Shown: positions 1-11,157 of the stretch, piece by piece
How positions within the stretch are numbered: position 1 is the first letter of the stretch
How the letters are laid out: each line of letters begins with the position of its first letter
Source: Lasiodiplodia sp. COLG20
Taxonomy: Eukaryota; Ascomycota; Dothideomycetes; Botryosphaeriales; Botryosphaeriaceae
Length of the DNA stretch: 64,000 nucleotides
Assembly: GCA_009801085.1 (NCBI GenBank)
Contig: VNWV01000001.1
Span: forward strand, 8,308,001 to 8,372,000
Direction: 5' to 3'
The notes under the pieces: generated by a model
Seen by the model: the letters and a program-made list of their open reading frames with translations, nothing else
The model's database searches: none
Told to the model about the DNA's origin: nothing
Made by a program: the position numbers and the translations under genes

Positions 1-533
1 TGAAGGTCTGCAAGGCTGCGGAGAGGACCGACGCTGCGTTTTGCGTCTCTGTGACGGTCGACTCCGTGGTAACTGTGACGAAACTCGTCGACACCTCAGG
101 CTCAGGTGAAGACAATGTAGCAGCGATGGTGAAAGTGACTGCTGTCGTCAAGCCCAGGACGTCTGAATGAGGGTCAGCTTCACGTCCAAACTCATTAATA
201 GATCTCCGTACTCACCAGATGTGCCCTCTGAATACAAAGAAGCGGGCAGCGTGCTGAGTACAGACTCTAGGCTTTCGACAACCTGCGACAAGCTCGTGGA
301 GTCAAAGCTGAAGGGATGAATTGTGACAGTTGCGCCAACATCTTCTGTCGGTATGGCTTTCGAACCCAAGAGAACGGGATCAGTCATGAGATTTGGTCCC
401 CATAACGGGTGAGTAGAATGGAATTAACCATACCGTTATTTGCTTCCCGCTTCAACGCCCATGGCCACGCTGCCGTCGGGACAAACACAGCAAACAAGGA
501 CGCCAGCCCCCACGCTCGAATCACGCTGACCAT
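1..533 (-). CDS. Secreted Ser/Thr-rich protein, N-terminal part (cut by window edge)
   Basis: This is the 5' part of a minus-strand gene that continues beyond the left edge. The ATG is at 533. Exons are 434-533, 216-344 and from 162 leftward. The introns begin GTATGG and GTGAGT and end in CAG, and the reading frame stays open through all three pieces to the edge. The first 21 or so residues form a signal peptide (a short polar start, then ASLFAVFVPTAA), followed by a Lys-Arg about 29 residues in that could be a propeptide cleavage site. The rest visible is rich in Thr, Ser and Val with TVTTESTVTE-like runs, as in O-glycosylated cell-wall or secreted fungal proteins. No family can be named from this part. 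The existence of the gene is fairly sure; the first intron is less certain than the second. Confidence 0.6.
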
Positions 534-1525
534 GATGATGGTAAACTGGGAGATGGGTCATGAAATGATTCTGAGCTTAGTTTAGACGGCAGCTCATGGG
601 GTAGCCAATTTGACAGTGAAAACCAAGGGCGAAGAGAGAGCGTCGTCATTGTGGACAAGGCAATTAACAAAAGGAAGCCGAGAGGTGGCAAATCAAGGTA
701 GAGCGGATCGGGAACCTGCAGAAGATTTGTGATGGTTGTTTGTTACGCGAAAGTAAAATCGTGATGGCTATGGTGGTGGTGCGGAAGGTAGTCGGCGAGG
801 ATGATTGGGGAGGCCGATCGCAGGGGCTCGATTACAACGCTTGCTGGCTGTAGTGACCATAGCTAGCCTCCAGTGAAGGGCTCTTGCAACCGTTTGTGTG
901 AAATAGAAAGGTTGCCGATTGTGCTCAGTCGCTGGGCAAAGATACTCTTCTTCACTACGTAGGAACGGCAGGATGGCGTCCACGTCGCATCCATCACATC
1001 ACACTGAGTTAAAATGGCAAGAGTATGCGTGAGATTCATTATACCTTGAGTATCATTGTATTCATCTAAGACCTACGTCATCTGTTGCATCGCATCATCA
1101 CTCATGAACCAAAGACAAGTACTCGGCAAATGACAAATCAGAGACAGCTGACATTAAGCTGCATGACAGCGCCATCTCTGACGAGCGGCGAGACCAAGGA
1201 GATAGTCATCCGAAACGTCGAAGCATCCAGTGCTGTATCGACTTGAGGAGTTCCTATTGAAGACTAATTAGCTTCGGCTCGCAATTAGGTTGCAGAATTT
1301 TCAATGCGAGTTGTGTGTTCGAGATCAGACAGCAGTTGGCAATATCGTTTGTCCTCATTCTGGGTTCAGAACAGGTCTGTTGTGTGAATAGTTCTCATCA
1401 TTCGAACGAAGGGGGTAGTGGTGGTGGTGCAAAAAAGGGAAGATGGTTACTCACATTCTGAGAGGGTCGGATGTACAACCGACATTACGTGGCTGTACAT
1501 CCGTCGGAATCCTGCAGCGTTAGTA
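534..1525. other. Intergenic, no gene seen
   Basis: This holds the upstream region of the left-edge secreted protein and the 3' side of the phosphatase gene. Open frames here are short and protein-unlike. I see no RNA gene or repeat. Confidence 0.6.
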
Positions 1526-2533
1526 TCAGTCGACCCTGCGCCTTTTGAAAAAGGTGTCGATCGACTTCTGCTTTTGGTCATGCTTGGAACTGCCCACTCC
1601 GCCGCCAGTGCGTTTGAGGCCAACCAAGTGTTCCTTGCCATTGATGGTGACAACTTGTGTCGTCCATCCGTGCAGGACATGGCTGGAGCTGCTTGAGGGA
1701 AGCTTCTCCACAGCCATGGCAGGGGCTGGTACAGGAGCGACAGCAACATTGGCGACGCTGGAGGCACCAGCTGTGGTGTCGCGAGCTGCCAAGTGTTTGC
1801 TCGGCGAGGATGCGGTACCAGTGTGACCTGACGCCTTGTCCAACGCTCGTGCGACCGGCGCACCTCTTCTGGCCATGCTCAGCTCAAGGTATCCCGTGTT
1901 GGAGAAGCCGCCAATGCGTTCCAGCGACACGGGTTTGCCAGGAACCAAGATTTCTGGTCGGATGGTGACGCTGTTCGGTGGGAGGCGGCGCAAGATGCGT
2001 CGCCAAAGAACCGACAGGATGATGCCATGTGAGACGATGGCCACGACACATCGCTCCCCCGCTGCAGCCGAGCGCCACAAGGCAGCCAGGTGCTCATCCA
2101 GAAACAAGTCCACGCGCCTCGCCATTGACTCCTTTGACTCGACATCAACGAAGTCGGGCGGTCGCGGCTTGTCGGAAGAAGGGCCTTCCAACCAGCTCTT
2201 GCCTTCGTAGGACCCGAAATCCTGTTCTTGGATGGCTGGCACGCTAGTTACCCTCAGAGCGGGCGACGACTGGGCGTCGAGGATGGCGTGGGCCGTCTTG
2301 CGAGCTCGCTGCAGGGGAGAGGCGAAGATATGCGTGAAGCGGACGTCGGTGCCCCTGAGGTAGCGGGCTAGGCGCTGGGCTTGCTGGAAGCCATGGTTGG
2401 TCAGTTCCGAGTCTTTGCTGCCTGCGCTGCGAGGGTCAGCGTCGATGTCGACGGCGGCGTGCGACAGTAAGTCTCACTAGACTTGGGCGAGGTTGTCCAC
2501 AGTCTCGCCGTGGCGGATGAGAAAGAGCCTCAT
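1526..2533 (-). CDS. Histidine-phosphatase (phosphoglycerate mutase-like) protein with C-terminal PIP box
   Basis: Two exons, 2478-2533 and 1526-2426, are separated by a 51-bp intron (GTGAGA...CGCAG) and encode 318 residues. The N-terminus LIRHGETVDN carries the RHG catalytic motif (His about residue 8) that is phosphorylated in this superfamily. The second catalytic His is in IVSHGIIL, and a Glu lies in the region around QEQDFGSYEG. The catalytic domain ends near residue 215. A Ser/Ala-rich linker follows, and the last 14 residues read QKSIDTFFKRRRVD. Residues 305-312 match the PCNA-interacting consensus Q-x-x-(I/L/M)-x-x-F-F exactly and are followed by a basic cluster that could be a nuclear signal. 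Family members remove phosphates from sugars, proteins or other substrates; the substrate here cannot be told. The tail suggests a nuclear role tied to PCNA, which is an inference. The gene is divergent from the small membrane-protein gene at 2975. Confidence 0.85.
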
Positions 2534-2974
2534 CGTGCCTTGGGCGAGAGTGTGGTGCGGAGGAGGAATGAAGAAGAGAGCGTTGGGAAATTTTTGTACC
2601 AGTGGATTTAGCGTATGCGCTAAGCGATGAGCCCGGGCCTCTTCCTCCGACCCGCCGACTTCCCACCACTCTTGTTCCCGACTTCATGGCTTCACGCTGT
2701 TCATTGTGTTGTGCGATTGATCGAATAAGATTCTGCGCCGTGGATAGTGGAGCGCTGTTGGCGCATTTCTGGATCTTACAACGCTACCACTTCATCACAA
2801 CCACCTGTTCCTGAGGTATATCAAGATTCCTGGTGTTTCGCATCTCAGCCACGGTACAATGACGCTTGAGTGAAGTGCTTTCGATCCGGACTGTCAACTA
2901 GTCTTGACCAGCTTCTGGAACAAACTAACGGGCCTCAACCGCTCTTTCCGTTGAACGTCAGGAAAACACCCACA
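2534..2974. promoter_or_regulatory. Shared divergent promoter region
   Basis: This 441-bp gap lies between the divergent starts of the phosphatase gene (minus) and the small membrane-protein gene (plus), so it must contain both promoters. I see no clear TATA box in either direction. Confidence 0.4.
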
Positions 2975-3229
2975 ATGTCCACCAAGAGTATGACCCCCAG
3001 CGCCAAAGCCAGCCCAAGTCGTCCCAAACCTCCTGCACTCACCGTCTCGAAGATAATCGCAACCATCTTGTCCATTATCCTCGTCCTCATCCTATCCGCC
3101 TACGCTTTTCTCAGCGTGACCTCTATCTCTAATTTCCTCGTCTTGATTGTCATGCCTATGGGTGTTGGCGCTTTGTGGGCTGCAATAATACGCTGGTTTC
3201 AGCGAACTCTTGGTGATGGCTTTTTCTAG
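2975..3229 (+). CDS. Small two-helix membrane protein
   Basis: This single-exon frame encodes 84 residues. I chose the ATG at 2975 (context CACAATGTC) over an in-frame ATG-like start further upstream because the upstream extension has no protein character. A polar, Ser/Pro/Lys-rich N-terminus of about 26 residues is followed by two hydrophobic segments, roughly residues 27-48 (IIATILSIILVLILSAYAFL) and 52-71, and a short amphipathic tail with Trp and Phe. This hairpin layout is typical of small organelle or ER membrane proteins. I recognise no family. It is divergent from the phosphatase gene and may share its promoter. Confidence 0.55.
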   Translation: MSTKSMTPSAKASPSRPKPPALTVSKIIATILSIILVLILSAYAFLSVTSISNFLVLIVMPMGVGALWAAIIRWFQRTLGDGFF

Positions 3230-5335
3230 CAAGTTTCCCCGGGTTGAAATTTGCACAGGCCCAGGCATGAAGGAGGCATGCACGGCGACAGAACACGGAA
3301 GCACAAGATGATCAGCAAATGGTGTGGCACCGATTATGCGTCAAGCGGGCCAGTAACTCAGAACAGGAGCAGACTGGAGAAGGTAGAGGAAGATGGAATA
3401 AGGAAACAGTGGGTTGCACAGAGACTTGTGCGTACAGAGCATTCTCCCCTAATCACTTAGGGTTTACGTTGAATGTTGCTGCACATAAGCTTGACCGCTC
3501 TCTTCGCTGACTACGAAAACAGAAGAGGAAAGCCACCGAGAGAGAGTGCATTCAGCCGCATGCTGATCTGCAGGATCAACGTCTGGCTCGACCCGGCCAG
3601 CCACGTAACCCATGTACACCAACCCAAAAGCGAAATTTTCATTATTCAACTGTATTCCGAACCGATTTATTGCCTTTTATTCTCCTTCAACCTCCGCTTT
3701 CATCTATTCTATATTCGCGCCGCACCCGGGACGACGGAACCAATAATCTCTCACCAATTAGACCAGACCAACCTGCACCGCTCAATACATTCCACACCGC
3801 CAAAGACAAGGCCAGTGCGAAAACAGGCCATCAAGTGCACCTTCCAACACCGCATCCCGTATCCTGAAACTTCCAACATCCCCTTCCCCGCCCTACGCGC
3901 CGGGACAGCACATGCCCACCGGCGCTCAGGGCAGTACATCCTTCCCCCCCTCGTCGATCACCATCCTCACCACAACACGCACCATGCACCCAACAACCCA
4001 CCCCATCGGACAGTCCGAAGCAAACACCACCACCCAAGCCACCTCGTCCGCGTACGCATTTAGAAACATTATATCGCTCCCTTCCCCCTCCCCGAAACTC
4101 ACCGCCGCCCGCCCCCCGAAGCATCCCCGACCCACGGATGTGCGTGCATCTCACAGCCACGCTGTTGGTTGTTATGCACCTGTCCGGGATGATGAGCTGC
4201 ATTACCCGCGATCGGCACCTTGACCGGGAGGAGCGGACCGGAGCCATGGCATTGCGGACGGGATCGACGGGAAGGTCTCACATCCCCTGAACAGTGTGCT
4301 GGGCCTTGGTCGGCCGAGAGAGCAACTGCCATTTCCGACCAAACCCGCCCATCCCGGCTGCGGCGGGGGGCAAGAAATGGTGTTGTGCAGTTACAAGTGG
4401 AGGTGGGTTTGTCGAGCGAGTGTTGCATATGCATATGCATATGCATACAGGTATCCGCAATGTGATGCCGATCTGCGTTGTCTTCGAAGTCTGGTTTTGG
4501 GCGCCTGATGATATCTTTTGTACACCCAGGCTGGCGGTGCTTTGTCTGCGGCTCCTCCAACCCAGCGGCATCACTATGACAGCCCAAGCCGATAATAAGC
4601 ACTGCGAAATAGCCAGAGCCATGGATGAGTACCCAGGCGCATACGTCATTTACCAAACTATCTACACCTGCTTCCTCGAGAGGGTTGGGCAGAGCGAGGG
4701 TAAATGGAGTGAATGTTTAGTTGATAGCAATGCAAAGCCCATTCATTAGCCAACTACGACCTACCAGTAGAGACCCCTACATGCAATACGCCCCGGACAC
4801 TACTTTTCTACCACCGCCAGCGAAAACCACAAAATAACAAACGGGTATCTCAAAAGCGCCAGATACACCAAAAGGAAAAATGCAAAACAACACCATTATC
4901 CTCCCCCTCTACACTTGTCTGGAAATCCAGAAGAAGCCTCCAGAACAAGCACGCTCCCCATCTAGCACCTCTCATGCGTACGCAGACGATGCCTACCGAA
5001 AAAGGAGAAAGGAACCGACGAATCAAGGAGAGCTCCACCGACCTATAACACCCACCTTTTAAACCTTCCTCCTAGAACTTATTCGCACCAAATATTCCCT
5101 ATTCCTTGACTCCGCGCCACAATGGGTCCGATGACGACAACCCCGAGATCCACGGCATCCTATAATCGTCTCTTGAAACGCGCGACCTTTATGCAGGGTC
5201 CGAAAGGCTCCCTCGATGCACGCAGAACCCCCTCGCTCCTTCGGACGCAGAATGATTCGCCGTAGCCTGACACCAAGAAAGAGGCGCAAGAGGATCGAAA
5301 GAGCCAAGGCCGCGCACACGCCGCAAGATGTTCTC
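3230..5335. other. Long intergenic stretch with pyrimidine-rich tract and a short tandem repeat
   Basis: About 2.1 kb without a gene I can support. From about 3640 to 4130 the plus strand is strongly C- and A-rich and keeps several frames open by composition alone; the translations are Pro/His/Thr-rich and do not look conserved. The tract near 3660-3720 could be a promoter or 5' leader of an unrecognised transcript. A GCATAT repeat sits at 4425-4447. Confidence 0.4.
4425..4447. repeat. GCATAT microsatellite
   Basis: Three full GCATAT units plus a partial fourth (GCATA), in non-coding DNA. Confidence 0.85.
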
Positions 5336-5572
5336 TCACGACTCAAATTCCCGCCACAACGATTCGGCATCCTCCTTGCTCACTGGTGGCAAAACCTCGT
5401 AAACCTCGTCTCTTTCTCCTTCTCCTCGCAAGGAGTACCTGGTTCACGACCAGCACCTTCCCGGCAGATCACGCGGCGAGGCGAGGCGGCAACGTGTATA
5501 GTAGAGAGGAGAACAGGCCACCCGGTGGAACACGACAGGTGCCTACTTCTTCAGCTGCGATTTCTCGGACAT
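5336..5572 (-). CDS. Candidate two-exon micro-gene (42 residues)
   Basis: The first exon (5547-5572, nine residues MSEKSQLKK) joins across a 108-bp intron (GTAGGC...AACCAG) to 5336-5438, giving a 42-residue, highly charged product ending EDAESLWREFES. The second exon has the look of a real protein terminus, with balanced acidic, basic and hydrophobic residues and a predicted amphipathic helix, in an area where other frames read as noise. The stop codon overlaps a GTGAGA that could instead be a further donor site (with a CAG acceptor at about 5265), so the gene may have another exon. No family is recognised. This is a low-confidence prediction from pattern alone. Confidence 0.3.
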
Positions 5573-6224
5573 CCTTTATTGCGTGGCTTGCGCATTAATA
5601 TGCTTCCAGCCAAGTCCGGATTGGATTTGCGCCTTGTAAGTGGGCCCCACCGTGCGCGCGCCGCGCTGAATCAGGATCCAGGGCGGCTTTTCACCCACGA
5701 CTCGCGCGCGAAAAATCATGCACACCCGGATGCAATAAATCCGGAGCGCAAGTATTTCCGAGCGGGAGCGGAAAGTCGGTTGCCAGACTTGCGTGCGTAC
5801 GGTGAGATAGCGGTTCGACCAAGATTGATAGGGGAATTGCGTTCGAATGTCGACGTCGTAAAAATCGTGAGCAATAGGCGACCTCCTTTCCCCCAGCTTC
5901 CGATCCTTCTTTTTTGTTTCCCTTTCTCTTGCTGATCACCCCACCCGCCCCATACTCATCTCCCGGCGCCTCCTCTCCACAACGGATTGAGATGGCCTTA
6001 CTCTTCATAGCCAAATCCCAAAAATCAACAGCCCAGTGTAGACCCGAAATCGTCCCAGAGGAGAAGGAAAACCCCGAACTCCGATGCAATGCTTCTTTCC
6101 CGTTTGCGCGTCATTAGATGGTTTCAGGATCGGTCGTACTCGTAGATGATAGGATCTTGCGACTGGCTGAATGGTAGATGGAACTTCCTGTAGAAAAACA
6201 ACAAAATAGAGAAACACGTCAACA
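5573..6224. other. Intergenic, no gene seen
   Basis: This lies between the candidate micro-gene and the 3' end of the rhodopsin-like gene. A pyrimidine-rich patch lies at about 5880-5970. No coding signal is evident. Confidence 0.5.
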
Positions 6225-7981
6225 CTATCGTTCCGGATACCGTGGTTGTTGCGGGCTGTCGTGCCTTGAACCTGATGGGCGGTGCATGCCTGTGAAGAAC
6301 TGCGGAGATGCCGGTGGTTGCTCCTCCTCGCTGCTGTGCTCGCTATTGTACCACGCAGTACTGGTTTGCTGCTCGGCTTGTGGCTGCCTCGTCGTGCTGG
6401 GTTCTCTCGTTCTCGGCGGCGTTTCGTCCACATCAGGGAGGACGCCCATGTGCTCGATCGACGGCAAATCGGTGGTTGTCTCGCGGCTCGCAGGCACTCC
6501 ATAGCTCGTCTCCCAAGTGTGCCATTTGCTGGCTTCCGGATCGTGCAACGCAGTCATGGCGGTCATCGGCGGCGGGGGCAGCGGCTGCTGCAACTCATAG
6601 CCATCAACATCCCACTGTGGCAGTGGCGCGGTGGCATTGATGTTGAAAGGCTCCGGGTCCTCCCTGTTGAGTTGAGAATCCGTCACAGTGTGCACCGACA
6701 TTTTTCGCATCCGATTCGAAACCTTTGAGAAAATTGAGAAGCTGTTTGAATGAGAGTGATCGGTGCGGGCGCCCGAAGAGTACGCGGCGGCTCTGCTGAT
6801 GAAATAGCGCGAAAAGACCGTCAGCGAGCCACCGACCGTGTAAAGCGTGATTTCAATCGAGTTGAACATGATATAAATGCTTTCGGTCCACGTAAGGTCA
6901 TTGATAGCTTGAGCCTCGCGGTTGAGCCAGATACCGTAACATCCGGCAGCCCTGTTCTCCAAGGTCAGCACTGCTTCGGCGTTCATGTGGACTATACCCA
7001 CGTTGCTGCAGTTCCCAGCAAAGTAGCTGCAAATACTGCGCGCAAAACTATCCGCTCATGCCTTAACAACCTTGTGCGCTGCAGGATTGCGATCGGTATC
7101 CAGGTGAGAATGCAGTCGATACCAATTCCGATTCCAGCCCACGCTGGTAATTATTAGCAAAATAGTTAAGAACGTAGCAAGTTTCATGGACGTACAGAAT
7201 CGCGCAGCGTCGATATTCGCACACCATGTAGACTCAACGGTGTAATCGAAATTGCTCATGAAAGGCTCGCACTGAAACGTCCATACTAGCGCTTCAGCAA
7301 TTCCCAAACCCATAATGACAACGCAGAGAAGGTGGACAAGTCGGCGGAACGTCCGAAAGGTGTGCGGCACTTGAAGAAAGCTTGTCAGCTGCGACTGTAG
7401 GTTGGGCGCATTCGAGTTGGCTCGGATACTCACGGATCTCGAGAAGACTGTAACACACGGAGACCTTGACGATGGATACAACGATGTAATAGGACATCCA
7501 CCCAAGGCTCCACTATACCATCTTGTTAGCGCGAGGCGGAACACTAACGGCGTGGATGTACTTACGTTCCAGAAAGGAATCGCGTATTCGGGCGGCACAT
7601 TCTGCACATGCAACCCGCTGCCGTAGTGGTTCGTCAAGACTTGCGACGTCCATAGCGGAAACACGAGGAGAACCTGGCAGCGCAAATGAGCCTATGGAGT
7701 CGCGCAGAGATGGCGACACAGGAAGACGACTCACCGTGGCGATAATTGTTTGCCATTCAACCTTGCGAAAGCGTTTGAACCTCTTCCGCTGCACGATGAT
7801 GCGAGTGATCATTACACATACTTTCCAGGCAGTCAGCACACGGCATGTTCGGCGGGCGAAGTGGCTACTTACGCGAGATGGCGTTGGCGACGCAGACAGT
7901 CGCCAACTCCATGCGCTGGCGCCATCGTATCACCGGCATGTCGGGGTCATACTTTTTGTTGTAAGAGGAGTCGTCGCTCAT
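6225..7981 (-). pseudogene. Fungal rhodopsin-like seven-helix membrane protein with an apparent frame break
   Basis: The order of segments matches the fungal integral-membrane rhodopsin-domain family: an N-terminal tail, TM1 (LATVCVANAIS), a basic loop, TM2-TM4 with an extracellular Trp/Cys segment (FQCEPF...TWCAN), TM5-TM7, then a long polar Pro/Ser-rich tail of about 170 residues. Exons are 7873-7981, 7735-7820, 7566-7673, 7434-7512, 7196-7369 and from 7143 down. The introns are 51-64 bp with GTAAGT/GTGAGT-type donors. In exon 6 the frame that gives TM5-TM6 runs into TAG at 6992-6994. The family pattern resumes one base out of step from about 7001 (VGIVHMNAEAV, then the TM7 region and tail, ending at 6225). 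The only splice that would rescue it is a 44-nt intron that deletes a helix. Either the gene is broken or one base is missing in this assembly. Such proteins are sometimes receptors; no ligand can be proposed. Confidence 0.65.
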
Positions 7982-10257
7982 GATGTAGGATGCGACAGTG
8001 GACCATCAGACCATCGATCGCCGCCGAAGAGAGGCCTAGGGGAGGAGTAGCGAGGAAGCAAGAGCCATTTGAGGACCTGAGGGGAGCCGAGGGACGGCGA
8101 AAGAAAATAGAAAGAAACGTCCAAACAAGCATCTCACAGCCCCTCGCAAATACCCTGGTCATGGTCGTGAAGACGCCGACTAACGGGTTGGGGAAGGTGC
8201 GTCTTTGGGCTCGAGCGTCGTATCGGCAATGCATTGCGCGTGCTGATAGCCGATCATTGGCCAATGCCCGAGGTGAGGATGGAGAGCTGATAAGCTTGTC
8301 CCCAGGAAGAGTCACTGCGGACGGATGCGGACGGTGATCAGGGTCCCTGGCGCTGCATATCCCCAACGGCCTCTCTGCGTCGGGCGGGTTGTGGGCTTGG
8401 GAGGCATGAGAAGCCGGCCGAGATAGGCACGCCATCCAGGTGGCGTAGGCGTCAGAGCGCCCGGCACGGAGCGCGAATCACAGTCGTCGTCCGGGCCGCC
8501 CAGCTTCTGGCCCTGCCATGGCAGCAGCAGTGACGTGCCCAGAGGAGGGCCTTACGGCGGGCCACGTGAGGCACCGCGGGCCGGCCGGCAACGGCAGTGT
8601 CAGGCTGCAGGACGATAGGGAGGCCGCCGAGATTGGGCAGGAGCAGGCCCATGAGTTGCGAGGCGAGGTCTCAAACGGCCGGCCCGGCGCGCTGAGTCGT
8701 GCGGTGACGTTGTTGCTGTCGCGCCGGGAGGCTCAAGATATGCAGCCTCCCGGCGATGAGCGATGCGGGTCCATGCCGAGCAACTCGTGGCCTTCCGTTT
8801 TCGTGTGGAATGCATGGGTCGGGGGCGGAGATGCAGGTGCGGAAGACCGTGCCAGATGCGGAGTGGTGCCGGGCGAAGTGGGGCGGCTGGCAGCGGGCTG
8901 CCGCTACAAGGCAGGAAGGTTGCTTCGCATCGCGTGGCCAGACTGCGGCCAGTCTCGTGGTGGTGAGCGGTGTTGAGATTTTCTGGCGTAAGTGCCGGCT
9001 TCGATGGTGGGTGGTTGACGTGACGGCACAAGGAGAAGGCCGGCCCCCACGCCGTTCCTTGCCCAAAGGCCCGGCTGCCGCCGCAATCGGCCTTCCGAGT
9101 CCCCACCCGCCACGCGCAATCTTCCATCGACCTTCTCTCCTTGTCCACTCCGGAAGCGATTGCCATGGAAATCCGGATGATCGCCGTCGGGATGCGGTCA
9201 CATGTCGCGCAAGGAGAAGCGCAGTCAATTTTATTGGCAGCAAAATTGTCCGTGTGCATCGACGATTGTGCAATTACTCAGCCCTGAACATCCTTCATCT
9301 TAATCTTCACTTCCACAGCACTCTATCAACCTTCATTCCGCTTCTTGCACCCTTTGCCCTCGCTTCCCTTTTTTCCTCGTCAGGACTTTCCCACGGCTGC
9401 AAATCCAGAAGACACACAATCTGCACCTCCCGAGCCCCCGCATGCAGAGATTCCAATTTGCGATTCTTTCTCATTTCCCAGTGCTCTTCAGCTCTAAGGT
9501 TGCGCATATCCTATAAAAGTACTGAAAAGGGTAGCGAACACGAGAGGCGACCACCACAAGATTGAATCGCCCTTGCTGAAACCACATTGGATTGACCCTC
9601 TAAGGGGCACGCGACTGGCAGAGACTATGGGCATTCAGAGGTGAGACTAAGCCCAAACAGGCCTTTTATTCTGGGCAATTACTATATGCGGCTGTTCCTA
9701 CTTCAACACACCTGATAGTCCGTCACGTACTATATTTGAATCACGCAGATAGTCGGAAGCGACGTCCTGATATGCTGCATTGTTCTTGAAGCTCGCATAC
9801 ACACTGAATCATTTGCTTCAACTACCTAAAGGACGCGTCTATATCTTCCCAAATAGGTACCACCCTTTACAACCTACAACCCTGTCATACCCAACTGTGG
9901 GTATACAATACTGGCGACTAAAAATAGCTTTATTGCGTGACGAGCTGAACAGACGATAGCACCTACTACGCAGTGGCCACTACAACTCCTTATTTCTCTG
10001 CACCCAATTACCTACGCGGGATTTCGAAAAGGGCCTACCGCACGTACTTTATTGATTCTGAAGTCATGCCTTCAGCGCCAAGTCTCTTCAATTTAGGCTA
10101 TCGCATTTCAACATCACGAGGACTGTCTCACACCACATACTCGTGCATTCACGTGCCATCTTTCTTCATTCACATCCCAACTATCCCGCTATTTCGCTTA
10201 TCCAAAAGGAAGTATTTACAGAGAACCACGCAAAACCTCTCGTCACATCATCTCCAT
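7982..10257. other. Long intergenic stretch, no gene supported
   Basis: About 2.3 kb. The GC-rich part (8000-9200) has long overlapping open frames on both strands, which is expected from composition; none has family features. The part from 9250 to 9560 is pyrimidine-rich on the plus strand and contains CTATAAAAG near 9510, which could be a TATA box, but no convincing plus-strand gene follows. The last 200 bases are the 3' flank of the AA9 gene. Confidence 0.45.
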
Positions 10258-11157
10258 TTAGTTACCGCTCCAGACAGCCGGGCCAGGGGCCTCGTACGTG
10301 AGCGGGGTCTGGTAGATGTTGATGAGGATGCCAGCATCGTCGGCCTTGTAGGCGCCAGGGAACTTGACGGTCGGGGACGGCGTGGCGCTGCCGCCGCCGG
10401 TGACGGTGACCTGGTAGCAGCTCATGTAGAACTGAGCGCCGCCCTCGCTACCTGCGCTGTGCAGGGCCAGCGCCTCGGCGCGGACGAGGTAGTCGCCCGA
10501 CGGGAGAGAGCTGGGGACTATTTATGATTTCGTCAGCACGGTATGTCCTTTTCTCTTTCCCTCTATTTCTCCAGTCTCGTGGTCGTTCTCTGTGTCTATG
10601 AAGAGGGGGGGTCAAGTCATGGCTTACCGGTGAAGGCGCGCTTGCCGCAGTTGGCGTTGAGGATCTCGGTACCCCAGCTGGCCTCAGTGCCGTTGTAGGT
10701 GTCCTGAGCGACCTTGAACCAGTCGCCGGAGCCATCGGCAGTGGCAGCGTCGTCGACCTTGGACATGTAGATCATGACCGGGCCGAAGTGGTTGCCACCG
10801 ATGGCCTCGTTGTCGCAGCTGCGGTCGTTGGGCTGCTGGTGCATCTCAACCGTCAGGGAATCGCCGGCTGTGGGTTACATTTTCGTTAGCATTCATTCGG
10901 TTTTCAAAAGAGAGGGGACATGAGGATATGCTGTTGGAGGGGCTTTACTAACCGGCAACGGAGCAAGTGGTCGAGGCAGCGCTGGGGCTGGCGTTGCAGC
11001 GGATGTCGTTGGAGGTGACATCAGTGACGGGGCTGTTGCTCTGAGGAAGGCGGATGCAAGTTCCCTCCTTGTCCTCGGTGCCAACCCAGAGCTCCTGCCA
11101 GGTGGCGTGGGCAGAGACGACCGAAGCCGTGGCAAGAATAGCGAAGAGACCCTTCAT
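10258..11157 (-). CDS. AA9 lytic polysaccharide monooxygenase (secreted)
   Basis: Three exons (10953-11157, 10628-10867, 10258-10517) encode 234 residues. Residues 1-16 are a signal peptide whose cleavage exposes His17 (HATWQELW), the N-terminal copper ligand that defines the family. The second ligand is His95 in GGNHFGPV. The second-sphere His168 and Gln177 and axial Tyr179 lie in HSAGSEGGAQFYMSCYQV. Cys residues at 86 and 182 fit the usual disulfide pattern. There is no C-terminal cellulose-binding module, so this is the single-domain form. AA9 enzymes oxidatively cleave cellulose or related beta-glucans outside the cell, using copper and an electron donor. The gene lies about 0.9 kb downstream of a GH5 mannanase on the same strand, a pairing that suits plant-biomass use. 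Regiospecificity cannot be read from the sequence. Confidence 0.95.

Noticed and set aside
3473..4223. Open frames of 103-196 codons on the plus strand
   Set aside because: The translations are Pro/His/Thr-rich and come from a C- and A-rich tract that keeps several frames open; no domain, splice pattern or start context supports a gene.
8600..9565. Long overlapping frames on both strands (up to 269 codons)
   Set aside because: GC-rich sequence opens frames on both strands at once; residue composition is Arg/Ala/Pro/His-heavy and no family feature appears.
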